DNA of 64,000 nucleotides from Poa pratensis (GCA_947311845.1 CAMZMU010000012.1:1521337-1585336), one strand, 5' to 3'. Counted from the stretch's first letter, positions 34,059 to 45,349 are shown. The notes: generated by a model not told the origin, from the letters alone. Made by a program: numbers and translations.

Positions 34059-35110
34059 TGATGCGGGTAGGTCCCGATTTTCACGGATTTGTGCGGAGGG
34101 GACGAAGAACACGAAGAACAACGGATGAACACGAAGAACACACAAAAGGGGAATCACACAAAACAAGGGTAAATAGCAAGTAGCAACCCGGCAAGACTCG
34201 ATTGGTAACAAATCCCCGTGGGCAGCCCCCAATCCTCCTCTCCCAAGCACACCTTACTCTTAGTATTGTTTGTCCAATTGGTCAATCCAACCAACCTGAT
34301 AGAATCACCGTAAGATGAAAGATCGGCAAGTAATCGCAACTACAAGCGGAGCCTTGGTATCCACGCAGGGATCGTCTCCTCAAGAGGAGGCCTTGGTTGA
34401 TCTCCACATGTGGAGGCCTTGATTCATCTCCATAGGAGGAAGGAGACACTTTGAGAAGAAGGAGCAAGGCTCTACTTTAGTTCCCAAATCATAGTCTAAC
34501 CCTAGATCTGGAGGGGAAAGGTCTATTTATAGTCTAAGCCACGAAGTGGGGAAAGGTGGGGTGGTACAAGGCACTTGGCCCGTCATGCACGCAGGCAGCA
34601 GGGTACCCGGTTCCAGGGCCGGTTCAACCGGGCTGGGAGCCGGCCGGCTCTGCAGGGTAGCCGGCCTGGGAGGCAGCCCAACCAGGCTGGGAGCCGGGCG
34701 ACTCGGCAGAGTGGCCGGTTCTAGAGCCGGTTTTGGCCGGGCTGGAGGCCGGCTGCCTCTGACTGCAGGCCGGTTCCTGGGCCGGTAGGTCCGGGCTGGC
34801 AGCCGGCCAGGCAGTTTTGCCCCCTTCTTCTTCTTCTTCTTCTTCTTCTTCTTCTTGTTGACCATCTTCTTGTGTCTTCCCTTGGTCATCTTCTCCATCA
34901 TCTTTCGTCGCCTCTTGGCCATCTTCATAGGGGTCTTCAGGTCCACCATAGCTGAGCACACACAAGGTATCGGAATGAAGTAGCAAACAATTCAAAGGAG
35001 TGTCGAGATCACACATAGATAGGAGTGAATTCACCTTATCATGGAGAGTTTTGACTCTTGCTCTTGTCATTGGTCCACTTGGTGGTGTGTGCCTAGGTTG
35101 CACTACATCA
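34059..35110 (-). repeat. gypsy element, 5' LTR (right)
   Basis: 1052 bp with the same ends as the left copy and a longer CTT run at 34827-34855. It is followed by the target duplication TGAAC. Confidence 0.93.
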
Positions 35111-35172
35111 TGAACCCTAGCAAACCAATCTCTAATCCTTCCGCAAAACCCTAGCCAGCCTCCTTCTCCACC

Positions 35173-37725
35173 ATGGGCGACATGTCCCCCGACGAGCTCA
35201 AAGCTCTTGCAGCCAAACTCAAGCAACGGGAGGAAGAACTCAACGCGCGGGAGTTCGAACTCGCCCGCCAAGCCGAAACTGCTGCTACGACCAAAAATAA
35301 CACCATCCCAGAACTCTCTCCTCCAGCCACCATGGAAACACTCAAGCAAACCACCGAATCCTCTCACCCTGCCCCATCCACCTATGTTCACTCCATCAAA
35401 ACCTGCGTACCCATCACCCTGGATCTCAAGGACTCGGACTATGCACAGTGGCGCGAGCTCTTTCTCGTCGCCCTCGGCCGCTATGGGCTCACCTCTCACG
35501 TCGTTGGTGACGCCTCGCCGCCTGATATCTCGCCCACCTCCGATTGGGGTCGCGACGACTTCACCGTGTTGAACTGGATTTACGGGTCCATCACGCTGGA
35601 GCTGTTCGGCATGATCATGGCACCAGCCTCCTCGGCGCGGCAGGTCTGGGACGCCATCGACAACCTGTTCCACGACAACAAGAAGAGTCGCGCTCTCGCC
35701 CTTGACGCCGAGTTCCGCAACACACCGCAGGGCGACATGACGGTGCATGAATACTGCGCCAAGCTCAAGTCCCTCGCCGACGCCCTCGCCGATGTCGGCC
35801 AAGCAGTCTCCGACGAGACTCTGGTTCTAACTGTCCTTCGTGGTCTTAACGAGCAGTTTTCCCATCTACGGTCCTTTATTCCCTTTCAAGTTCCGTTTCC
35901 ATCCTTCCTCCAAACGCGATCGGCGCTTTTGCTCAAAGAAGCTCAGAAGAAGACCGATGCAAGGAACGCTGCTTCCACTGCTCTATGGGCGAGCGGCAAT
36001 AGCATCATGCCCAGCGCGGGCGGTGAACGCGCTTCACCTTCCGGGGGCGGACGCAGCTCCGACGACCAGCGCTCCTACGGCTCCAACAACGGAACCGCTG
36101 GCTCCTTCGGCTCCTCCACAAACAGCGGCAGCCGCATAAACTTCACCAACACTCGTGGGCGTGGTCGTGGCGGTCGCGGACGCGGCCACAACGAGCCGTG
36201 GATGTTCAATCCATGGAAAGGCCTTCCGACGCGCGCGCAGCTGCAGCAGCAGCCGTCTCCAGCTCCCTGGCAGCCTCATCCGTGGCGTGCCCCTGGCCCA
36301 CGCCCCGGCGCTGCACCCCCGCAGGTGTATGCGGCTTACGGCACAGGCCCGCACTCACACGGCGTCGCCCCGGCTCCACCGACACCAACCTACAACGGAT
36401 ATCAACAGCAGCTCGACCCAGTTCTTCTGACGGCCCTCAACAACATGCATCTTCCAGGGAATCAGGAGTGGTTTATGGATACTGGCGCTTCCTCCCATAT
36501 GGCATCTGATCATGGTACTCTCTCCTCCCTAAAACCCTCTTCTCAAATTGTCACGGTCGGTAATGGCCAAACTATTCCTGTCACATATACTGGTTCCACC
36601 ACACTCCCCTCCTCCAGCCGATCTCTCTTTCTTAATAATATTCTCATCGTTCCAAAAATCATCAAAAATCTTATTTCGGTTCGACAATTTACAACTGACA
36701 ACTTTTGCACCATCGAATTTGACCCCTTTGGTTTTTCCGTGAAGGCGCTTCCTTCCAGGACCGTAATCCTCCGCTGCAATAGTTCTGGACCGCTCTACCC
36801 ACTATGTCGTTCTACACCCGCTGAAGCCCTCATCACCACCACCTCCTCATCGCTTTGGCACCGCCGCCTTGGACATCCTGGCCACCACACCATGTCGCGT
36901 CTTCACCAATCGCAACTTATCTCGTATAATAAAGATCGGTCGTCGCTTTGTCATGCATGTCAGCTAGGAAAACATGTTAGGCTACTGTTTTATGATTCAA
37001 AAACATACACTGTTCGACCCTTTCAGTTATTACATTGTGATCTTTGGACATCCCCTGTTCCTAGCACCTCTGGGCTTTGTTATTATCTTATCATTGTGGA
37101 TGATTTTTCCCATTATTTTTGGAGTTTCTCTCTTCGCAAGAAATCTGAAGTTTATGCCACCCTCACTGCCTTTCATATTTTTGTTTCCACTCAGTTTAAC
37201 CTGCCCATACTATCTATCCAATGCGACAATGGAGGAGAATTCATCAACACTCGCCTCGATACATTTTGTGCCTCTCATGGTCTCCTTCATGCCATTCGCA
37301 CCACCAATGATGTCATCCGTACCCTCTTATTCCTAGCCTCCCTACCATCCACCTTTTGGGCTGAAGCTCTCTACACCGCAACATATCTTATAAACATCCG
37401 TCCTTCATCCGCCGTCAACTTCTCAACACCATATACAACTCTATTCGGTATAACACCACCCTACAATGATCTTCGTGTCTTCGGATGTCTTTGTTATCCC
37501 AACACCTCCGCCACCACTCCAAATAAACTTTCTCCTCGCTCGATCAAATGTATATTTCTCGGATATCCACCTCGCCATATCGTTGCCTCGACCTCACTAC
37601 ACGCCGCATTATCATATCACGACACGTTGTTTTTGATGAGACCACTTTTCCATATACCCCACCATCCTCTACCAAGCCCTCTACACCACCATCAGAACCT
37701 GAACCAACCCCACCGTTCCCACTGA
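35173..37725 (+). pseudogene. outer copia element gag-pol, first frame (gag, PR, IN)
   Basis: An 850-residue open frame starting at ATG 35173, 57 bp after the gypsy insertion. Residues 1-30 form a charged coiled coil, about 75-260 a UBN2-type copia gag domain (YAQWRELFLVALGRYGL), then a Gly/Arg-rich tail without a CCHC knuckle. Protease follows at about 435 (FMDTGASSHMASD) and the GAG-pre-integrase at about 560 (LWHRRLGHPG). Integrase starts near 640 (VDDFSHYFW, QCDNGGEF). The integrase stretch expected to hold the catalytic Glu is missing, as if about 20 codons were deleted in frame after GLLHAI. A frameshift near 37580 ends the native reading. Confidence 0.88.
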
Positions 37726-38540
37726 ACCTCTCACGTCGATCACTAACTTCTGCAACTCCCGAGATCCGCATGCATACACCTGACAGCCCACCCTCTCCAG
37801 CTAGCCCTACTACACCACGCAGCTCAGCTACTCCAGCTAGCTCGCAACCCACTCCCAGCCCACCTTCTCTTACAGCCACGCAAGCAAGCCCTCCGTCCAG
37901 CTCTACTACCAGCCCACCAAATGCACCACCTGAAACTCCAATTCCAGTACCTATACATCGTACTCGTTCAATCACTGGTCGCCTACCACCAGCGATCGAC
38001 CGCCTCAACCTTTCTGCTGTTGTCTCTTCTCCCATACCACACAACTATCTTACGGCCCTTCGTGATCCTTCGTGGCGTAATGCCATGCAGGAAGAATATG
38101 ATGCCCTAACCATCAACAAGACCTGGTCTCTTGTTCCCAGTCCTCCAGGTGCTAACATTGTCAGCGGCAAGTGGATTTTTCGTCATAAATATAACTCTGA
38201 TGGCTCTCTCGCTCGACACAAAGCTCGTTGGGTCGTTCGTGGATTTTCTCAACAACCCGGTGTGGACTATGATGAGACTTTCAGTCCGGTTGTTAAGCCC
38301 GCTACTATTCGTTTAGTTCTCTCCATTGCTCTTTCTTCCTCTTGGCCGATCCATCAACTTGATGTGAAAAATGCATTTCTTCATGGCTATCTTGATGAGG
38401 TTGTTTATAGCCAGCAGCCATCCGGATTCATTGATCCTCGTTATCCTGATATGTTTGTCGGTTGCATAAGTCGTTGTACGGTCTCAAACAAGCTCCCCGT
38501 GCATGGTTCCAACGTTTCGCCACCTTTGCTCGTTTTGTAG
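37548..38540 (+). pseudogene. outer copia element pol, second frame (IN end, RT start)
   Basis: The native pol frame resumes from about 37590 (IIISRHVVFDETTFPY) through a Pro/Ser/Thr-rich linker into the RT N-terminal half (SGKWIFRHKYN, KARWVVRGFSQQPGVDY, HQLDVKNAFLHGYLDEVV). A small indel near 38450 shifts the frame before the catalytic half. The frame runs to 38540. Confidence 0.85.
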
Positions 38541-39520
38541 GTTTCGTAGAATCCAAATCTGACGCTTCCTTGTTTATTTTACACAAAGGCCAGACCACTG
38601 CTTACTTACTTCTATACATGGATGATATTATACTTACTGCCTCATCTTCCACTGCCTTTTCTTCGATCATTAACTCATTCAGTAAAAAATTTGCTATGAA
38701 GGATCTTGGCTCGTTGCATCATTTTCTTGGTATTTCAGTCTCTCGTACACCTACAGGTTTGCATCTCTCTCAACGACAATATATTCTAGACATTCTATCT
38801 CGAGCTGGCATGAGTGATTGCAACAGTGTTTCTACTCCCGTTGACACAAAAGCCAAACTGTCTGCCACCACCGGTTCTCCTGTTTCCGATCCTTTTTTCT
38901 ATCGCAGTCTTGCTGGTGCTCTTCAATACGCCACTCTCACTCGACCAGATATTGCCTATGCTGTCCAACAAGTGTGCCTTCACATGCATGATCCTCGTGA
39001 GCCTCATCTTTCATTCCTCAAGCGTATTTTGCGCTACCTCAAAGGCACCCTTGATCTTGGTCTGACACTCCATTCCTCTTCCTCTCAAAACCTTGTTGCC
39101 TACTCCGATGCCGATTGGGCTGGCTGCCCCGATACCAGACGCTCCACTTCCGGATTTTGCATGTTTTTTTGTGACAATTTGATATCATGGTCTTCTAGGA
39201 GGCAAAACACAGTTTCCCGCTCAAGTGCGGAAGCCGAGTACCGAGCTGTTGCGGCCGTCGTCGCTGAATCATGTTGGGTCCGTCAGCTGCTTCAGGAACT
39301 TCATCGCCCCGTCTGCAGTGCTACCGTCGTATTCTGTGATAATGTGAGCGCCGTCTACCTTGCCCACAACCCCGTACAACATCGCAGGACCAAACACATT
39401 GAGCTTGATATTCATTTTGTCCGAGAGAAGGTGGCTCTTGGTGCTGTTCGCGTTCTGCATGTTCCTTCATCACATCTTCACGAAGGGCCTCTCAACTGCA
39501 CTGTTTTATGAGTTCCGATC
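38462..39520 (+). pseudogene. outer copia element pol, third frame (RT end, RNase H)
   Basis: The frame opens with [15 protein letters not shown], contains the catalytic YMDDIIL at about residue 55, then the connection and RNase H (YSDADWAGC, TSGFCMFF, SSAEAEYRAVA, VFCDNVSAVYLAHNP, RTKHIELDIHFVRE). A last frameshift near 39475 separates the terminal FTKGLSTALF phrase. Without the indels this would be a normal copia RT/RNase H. Confidence 0.88.
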
Positions 39521-39563
39521 CAGTCTTCACGTGGATGCTATCCCCGGTTCAGACTGCGGGGCG

Positions 39564-39751
39564 TGTTGGAGAGTTATACGGCCGGCCGATCAACTGCCAT
39601 AGATAGTTCTAACATACCTAGTATGCATGACGGTTTGTATCCAACCTGACTTGTAACAGAAGTTGATCACCGTGTATATGTGCCTATATAATGTATCAAT
39701 GAAACAGAGGAGGCGTGCGATTGAGAAGCCCCAAATCCATATCGACTTACA
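39564..39751 (+). repeat. outer copia element, 3' LTR
   Basis: 188 bp, preceded by a short purine-rich tract (actgcggggcg). 187 of 188 bases equal the 5' LTR. The following sequence accccttaattttcttac resembles sequence at about 20122, 58 bp left of the 5' LTR. Confidence 0.92.
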
Positions 39752-40936
39752 TGGACCCCTTAATTTTCTTACTACCATGCATTACGACATCACTCAACGC
39801 GTATCTGTCCGTGTCTCGGTGTCTGTCTACAAAGTCTCCATGTCAGCTGCAATAGGACAAATGTACCGGGAGGTTCGCCAATGCTCACTGCACCGCACCC
39901 CAGATGCATAAATGGCGTCCACAACTATGCAGCATACGAACGGGCATGCCCAGGAGAGGTTCAGAGGAGAGGAGGGACAAGTCCATGTGAGAAAAGCCCT
40001 TTTTTTTTTTTTGAAAGGTCCATGTGAGAAAAGCCCTTGGTTTCCAAACCCTAAACCCCTGCCCTTCCTTGGCATGGCATGGCATCGCAGCAGCCAGCAG
40101 GGAATTGAATGCCCTGTGTTTACTCATTCATAAACTCCACCACGCATTCCCTCCCCTCTCCTCTCCGCTCCGCTCCCTGTGTGTGTCCAAGAGAAAGAAA
40201 GAAAGAAATCACGAACAGTGAGGGTTTGTTCCTGGAGCCATGCATGGACATTGAAAGCTTCCGGGACATTTTTTAGGGCGGAGGGGGGACATCTTCTGGT
40301 TCCTGTAAATCATTCTGCGTCGCCTTACTGCTGTGCAGTGCCTGTGCTGCCATGCAGGCTAGACCGCACCAGCTTCTATTCCTTGAGCTTCGCCCTGCAT
40401 GCATGTTTGTCTTACGCTGTTGGTTCTCTGCCTTGCTGCTTCCGGCTCTGCGTGAATTGCTAGAGCAAAACCCTCGCCGGTGTGCACCCAGCTGCACTCC
40501 ACTGCTTCGGGAGGAAGACGATCGAGCAATGTCAAAATCAAATCTGCCTTCCGTTTGTCCAGCAGGCAGGACGTGCGCGAGCGGACGTACGTACGCGGAG
40601 GCCGACAAGGAATCGTTTTTTCACTGCAGCAGGCGCATGCCGGTTCTCTTGTGGTTCAGCCAGGCACGTCACGGGGGAGAGGACGGGAGCCGCCAACGTT
40701 TCTCCCGGTCGGTCCTCGGTAGCACGTACAGTAGTACGTGATCGCGCTACCGGTCCGGTACCACCAGATCTTCACGGATCCTACCGCTTTGCGAATCCGC
40801 GCGTGATACTACGTACAAAGTTGGTTGGAATTCCTGTTCTTCTTACCGGCCAAGAAAAGGTTCGGGTCAGCAACGTAGTACATTCCGTCCCTATAGGCTA
40901 CAGTGACCGAGGTCAAAAAGAAATTACGATTGGACA
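39752..40936. other. low-copy-looking intergenic DNA, no gene recognised
   Basis: Contains a 21-bp direct repeat around a T run (39981-40038), an AGAA-type microsatellite (about 40190) and overlapping open stretches on both strands at 40270-40740 without any recognisable domain or codon pattern. It may be the promoter side of a gene lost by insertion; nothing supports a coding call. Confidence 0.35.
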
Positions 40937-41639
40937 CACTAGTAGAAAAAGTACCTTTCGTCCGAAGTCCTGTTTGCCATTAGCCCCGGTTCAGGCAAAA
41001 ACCGGGACCAGTGCCTGGTTCGATTTGCCAGGGCCCCGTGGGGCATTGGTCCCGGTTCGGTTGGGGGCATTGGTCCCGGTTCTTGGCAAGAACCGGGACC
41101 AAAGCTCCAGAGCCAGCCACGTGGCGTGGCGCGGAGCTTTGGTCCCGGTTCTTACCAAGAACCGGGACCAATACCTCCCCTGTCTATATATAGCCCCCAC
41201 CCCCCTCTTCTCTCCTCTGTTTTTTTTTCTGGTTGGATTGGTGGGAAGTGGGTGCTAGTTTTTTTTTCTTTGCCACGCACAAGATGTGTTCGATGAAATG
41301 CCCGAGCCACACTTAAGTTCGCACAAGATGATATACTCGGCCGAGGTTAGCAACTATATCCTTTTCATCTGTAATTGATACAGAAATATTGCACGTGTCG
41401 ATGTACGGTGGTCATTTCACTATTCAAGATGTTATTGTAATGGTATTTGATAAACTTAATTATATATATGATGCAGATGGATGCACGGATGCGATGGATG
41501 TACGGCGAACGACGCAGTTCCGAGTTTATTGCAGGCCTGCATAAATTGCTTTGCCCTCTTTCGTTCGTTCCCTGAAGTCAAGTAATTAATAACTCCTTTG
41601 TTCATTTTCTTTGCCAAAGCAGGTGTTGGACAATTTTCA

Positions 41640-41923
41640 AACAGAAGGTAGAAGGTCCATTCAAAGATGAGCTAACTTATAAAACGGTGGAAAGTCCGCA
41701 GCAGCCACCGGGGAGTAATTTATGTGGATTCTACGTTTGCGAGTTCATTCGCGAGTTGACCACTGAGCGGAGAACAACTGCTTTCAGCAAAATGCGGGAG
41801 AAGATCGACCCAGAACTGCGCGTAGGAGCAATTCAAGAGGAATTGGCGGGATTTCTGCTTAGGGAGGTCATCGATGAAAGGGGAGAACATTATGCTTCGG
41901 ACGATGAACTACATATGCCTTGA
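41640..41923 (+). pseudogene. Ulp1-like (C48) cysteine protease, C-terminal remnant
   Basis: A 78-residue reading from ATG 41687, open further upstream to about 41640. It contains the Q...C site context of C48 peptidases (QQPPGSNLCGFYVCEFIRE) with the catalytic Cys in the NLCGFYVCEF phrase, then a helical tail and a stop. C48 proteases of the Ulp1 fold process SUMO-like proteins, and such domains are known as captured second ORFs of grass CACTA and Mutator elements. The His-Asp part of the triad is not present, so the remnant cannot be active. Confidence 0.7.
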
Positions 41924-42083
41924 TGGCTTGATCTATCTCCATGTAATTAAATAGTTGTATTCTCGCAAGAGATCGAATATTAATTATATATGCATCAACA
42001 TGTACTGTGTATATAGTAGAGCGTATAATATGCGTACGGAAACGATGGAGAGCACGTCGGCGATGCGAAGAAGGGGGAGACGA

Positions 42084-42232
42084 CGGAGGCACCGGCGAGA
42101 GGGAGAGGGGGCACCGGCGAGAGGGAGAGGAGGCACCGGCGAGAAGGAGAGGGGGCACCGGCGAGAGGGGGCACCGGCGAGAAGGAGAGGGGGCACCGGC
42201 GAGAGGGAGAGGGGGCACCGGCGAGAGGGAGA
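42084..42232 (+). repeat. minisatellite in the CACTA element, unit 16-22 bp
   Basis: About eight tandem copies of 'gcaccggcgagagggagagg' in variants of 16 and 22 bp. The repeat is open in several frames, giving spurious Arg/Gly-rich ORFs. Confidence 0.9.
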
Positions 42233-42670
42233 CCCTAAACCCTAAATACCAAAAAAAAAAAACGAACCGGGACCAATGAGTCTCTCCCCACGCCCAGCCA
42301 GAACTGGCCACGTGGCCACCCATTGGTCCCGGTTCGTGGCCCAACCGGGACTAGCATTAGTCCCGATTGGCCAGTTCCGGTTGGGCAACCGGGACTGATG
42401 GCCCAACCGAACCGGGACCATAGGCCCATTTTCTACTAGTGACATAAACTCTGAAAGTTTAAAGAATTGATGAAAAAACCCGAGTTACCTACACTACGGT
42501 TTGGGTCCAACCGAATTTCGGGGTCCCACGGAGTAAACTTGCTTAGAGCATCACCATGGGCACCACCCAAAACACTCACAAAGGTCTATTGAGTGGCCGG
42601 ATACGAAAATCTGCCGCACCCAAACGGTCCGGCGATCTTGGCAACATCTCAAGTTGGAGTATGTTAGGTA

Positions 42671-42930
42671 CTCCCTCCGTTTACAATTACTTTGCGTTCT
42701 AGATTTAGTCAAAGTCAAACTTTGTGAAGTTTGATCAAATATATAAGAAAAATTATAAACATTTACAACAAAATTTGAACATCATCATCTGAATCTTCAT
42801 AATATATATTTTCATATTATGTATATTTAATATTCTAGATGTTGATATTTATTCATATATACTTGGTCGAAGTTAGAAAAGTTTGACTTTAAAAAAATCC
42901 AGAACGCGTACTAAATAAAAACGGAGAGAG
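42671..42930. mobile_element. Stowaway-type MITE (260 bp)
   Basis: Terminal inverted repeats ctccctccgtttacaatt / aaataaaaacggagagag, flanked by TA on both sides. The arms extend over about 50 bp (tagtcaaagtcaaac / gtttgacttt). Confidence 0.9.
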
Positions 42931-43239
42931 TATAACTTTTAGTGGTAAAATCGTCTGCTAGCGGTAGAAAAGAGAAAGAACTCCCGTGGGGCTAACATAA
43001 AAAAAATGGAGCGTAAAATATCAGATGCAATCATGACAGCTTAATGAGCAATCATGTGCCCGTATGCTTTGAGCTATTCGCTAGCTACCTAGTCCATCGA
43101 GCAATCTTCGATTCTCGATTTTTATTTTATTTTGACTTTTGCGCCTTCTAGTGAGTAATTCTTGGAAAACAGAAAATTGGGATGGACTGATCTAACACTG
43201 CACCAATCTTACAATGTCCTTATGATCATTATTTTATGC

Positions 43240-43554
43240 AAACGGAGCTTGGCTCTGATGGTTGGGTTCCCTGTGGTGGAACCAGCCCACCCAGGTTCAA
43301 GTCCTAGACTTGGCATGGGCGTTTGCATTTACCTGGATTTATTCCAGGATTATCCGGCGCTATTCTTTCAGTGGTAGGTGACGTGCCCGTCAACAGCGAG
43401 GCGCCTGTGGTGACTTCGTCAACCTCAAGATCTGCCGGCTCAGTCCTTCAGAGGTGCTCATAGGGGTAGGGTGTGCGTGCGTGCGTTCATAGGGGTGAGT
43501 GTATGTGCGTATTTGTGAGCGTCTGTGTTGTACTGTGTTCTCAAAAAAAAAAAA
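43240..43554 (+). mobile_element. tRNA-derived SINE
   Basis: Near the 5' end is an A-box-like tggctctgatggttgg (about 43249) and a B-box-like ggttcaagtcc (about 43293), the internal RNA polymerase III promoter of tRNA-derived SINEs. The 3' body contains repeated gtgcgtgcgt and ends in an A-rich tail after tgtgttctc. Length about 310 bp. No clear target duplication is visible. Confidence 0.8.
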
Positions 43555-43944
43555 TTAGAAATTTACAATATCCTTAATTGGTATGTTTTGCTCCGTAAGA
43601 GCATCTCCATGAAAAAAAAGTACGGTCTCGCTTTCCTTTGCAACTCAAGTGTACGGCATATGCCGTGCTTAGGCCCCTTCTTCCCTTCCCTAATCCAAAA
43701 ATGAGTCCACTGCCTGTCTGGCACTATATGGTATAGGTATGGCGTGTAGGCTAGCCTCTCTTGGATTTTAGGTGATTAACTACCGAAGTGGAAAAAAGGC
43801 TGGATCAAGAAAATAGGAGGGGGAGGGGTACTACGAGCCCTCTGCCCCACGCATCTAACCAACTCGCGTGGTTCACCGGTTTCACCGATGTCACCCTTAG
43901 ATAGAGTTATTCAGTCGATACAGAGATGCACTTAAAGTGTGTGT

Positions 43945-43977
<33 letters not shown>
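43945..43977 (+). repeat. 33-base G homopolymer
   Basis: An unbroken G run after gtgtgt, followed by tggtggggtggg. It could form a G-quadruplex. Its true length is uncertain in any assembly. Confidence 0.9.
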
Positions 43978-43978
<1 letters not shown>

Positions 43979-44262
43979 GGTGGGGTGGGTGTTGTCCCTA
44001 TCGGGCTGGGCCCTTCCCCATAAGGCCCCACCGTCGGGGCATAAGCGCCCTCTTGCTACCCATATGCAAGACGCCGTCTTAGCCTTGCCTTCCCAGGATC
44101 GCTCCCACACCACCTCCAAATTAAGAACTCATATTTAACCGTCTTTTACAAATTACGAACAAAAGACACATTTTTTATTGAAATTAGATGCATTACAAAC
44201 AAAATTTAAACTAAAACTTAAATTACAGATAACTTAGACTTAAACTACAACTAACTAAACTT

Positions 44263-44914
44263 TTTTTTTTGCGAGGGAATTGCAATTACATCTAACCGAG
44301 AATCTTACAGATAAGCCCAAGAAACAAGAAAATTACATTGAGGTCCTTCTTGGACTCTGGCGTCGTCTTCGTCTTGCTCGACGCTGCGCCGGCGAACGCT
44401 GCCGCACCACCTCCAAAAGCTTGGACTGGGAGGCCCCCCGTGGGCAGAGAGTCGACGCTCCTCGGTGCCGGAACACCTCCACCGCGCACGACGGCCGGCG
44501 GCGCCACCTCGGTCTTCAGAAATCGCGAACTCCATGTCGTCAATCGCCGGATCCACCTACAAAGGACACCGGCAAAGGGGAACGCCTCCTCGAGGACTCC
44601 GCAGAGCCGCGAGCAAGGCCTGGCGGCAGATCCGCGGCGAAGCTCACCGAGCCGCACCATCGGAGGAGAGATCCACCACCACCAAACAGCACCGACGCCG
44701 TCACCTCCACCACAACGCCGCCGGCGACACTCCTCACGCACACCTAATACACATAGCCTGGATCCGGGGATTCCCCGACCTCCCGCCGCCGGAGCGGCCG
44801 CCGGAGGCGAAGAATCCCGCGGATCGCCGGCGAGGCACCGATGCGCACGGGGATCGCCCAAAAGTCGCTTTTCCTGTAGCAGGGGAAAAGAAGAGAGGGT
44901 CCAACTCGTCTCCT
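44263..44914 (-). mobile_element. GC-rich retroposon, minus strand
   Basis: A 650-bp GC-rich block lies between two copies of the 17-bp host sequence tacaactaactaaactt (44246-44262 and 44915-44931). On the minus strand it ends in a poly-A (plus T run at 44261-44270). The minus strand is open for 189 residues (44292-44861), rich in Gly, Ala and Arg, with no domain I know. Long target duplications and an A tail indicate LINE-type retroposition of a non-autonomous or captured sequence. Confidence 0.85.
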
Positions 44915-45331
44915 TACAACTAACTAAACTTAACTACAACTAATCTAGACGACGGGAGCAGGGCTAACGTCGTCCTCGTTCATCGCCGCGTGAGAGGGGC
45001 CTGCCTCGTCGTCGTCCGCCCGTCCTCGGCGAAATAGTGGGGGCCAGAGGAGGCAGGCTCATTGCGGCCGGCGACATGCGACAGACAGCGCCAATTTGGA
45101 GAGGCGTCGAAGAGGCACTAGCGTTAGGGCAAGGACTGGGTAGCATTTGAACATAAGAAGTCCACAATTATCAAATTCACGCAGACCTGTAAAGCCACAG
45201 AAGAACGTCGTCCCCAACTCCGGCCATCCCAGTTATCGCGCATCTCCCCATTCCTCTAGAGGAACACGGAACAGTACGGCATCACCGCTTTTGCCGGGGC
45301 AGCCATTGCCTACGCCATGAAGGAGACACAG

Positions 45332-45349
45332 ACACACACACACACACAC
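45332..45349 (+). repeat. (CA)n microsatellite
   Basis: Nine CA dinucleotides. The surrounding 44935-45917 holds no recognisable gene. Confidence 0.9.

Larger units (their letters stand above)
20405..35110 (-). mobile_element. Ty3-gypsy element (chromovirus-like), nested in copia
   Basis: The LTRs (1034 and 1052 bp, TGATG...CATCA) flank gag-pol on the minus strand in the order gag, PR, RT, RNase H, IN. The primer site TGGTATCAGAGC (minus strand, 34045-34056) lies next to the right LTR and a G20 tract next to the left. The host bases TGAAC are duplicated exactly (20400-20404 and 35111-35115). Native length is about 8.3 kb without the inner insertion. The pol frame runs on into the 3' LTR, a habit known from CRM chromoviruses; lineage assignment is inference. 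Confidence 0.93.
20180..39751 (+). mobile_element. Ty1-copia element, outermost of a three-level nest
   Basis: The two 188-bp LTRs (TGTTGGAGAG...ACTTACA) differ at one position only. A tRNA-Met-type primer site TGGTATCAGAC follows the left LTR and the coding region lies at 35173-39520. The native length without the inserted gypsy element is about 4.9 kb. The gypsy element sits between primer site and gag. No 5-bp target duplication is evident: TTAAC lies left and TGGAC right. Confidence 0.9.
40937..42441 (+). mobile_element. non-autonomous CACTA DNA transposon
   Basis: It starts CACTAGTAGAAAAAG and ends with the complement (ttctactagtg). The flanking 3-bp duplication ACA is exact (40934-40936 and 42442-42444). 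The 5' subterminal region is packed with 'ggtcccggttcttggc' repeats in both orientations that can fold back on themselves; the 3' end has the same phrases. It holds a C48 protease remnant and no transposase, so it depends on an autonomous CACTA relative. Confidence 0.93.

Noticed and set aside
34624..35802. Minus-strand 392-residue frame crossing the LTR and the copia gag start
   Set aside because: Its N-terminal part is antisense to the copia gag and its C-terminal part is the gypsy LTR tail; it bridges two elements and cannot be a natural protein.
44292..44943. Long open frames on both strands at 44292-44943
   Set aside because: Same reason: the stretch is a retroposon with high GC and few stop codons in any frame. 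The minus-strand frame is mentioned in the feature but not called a gene.
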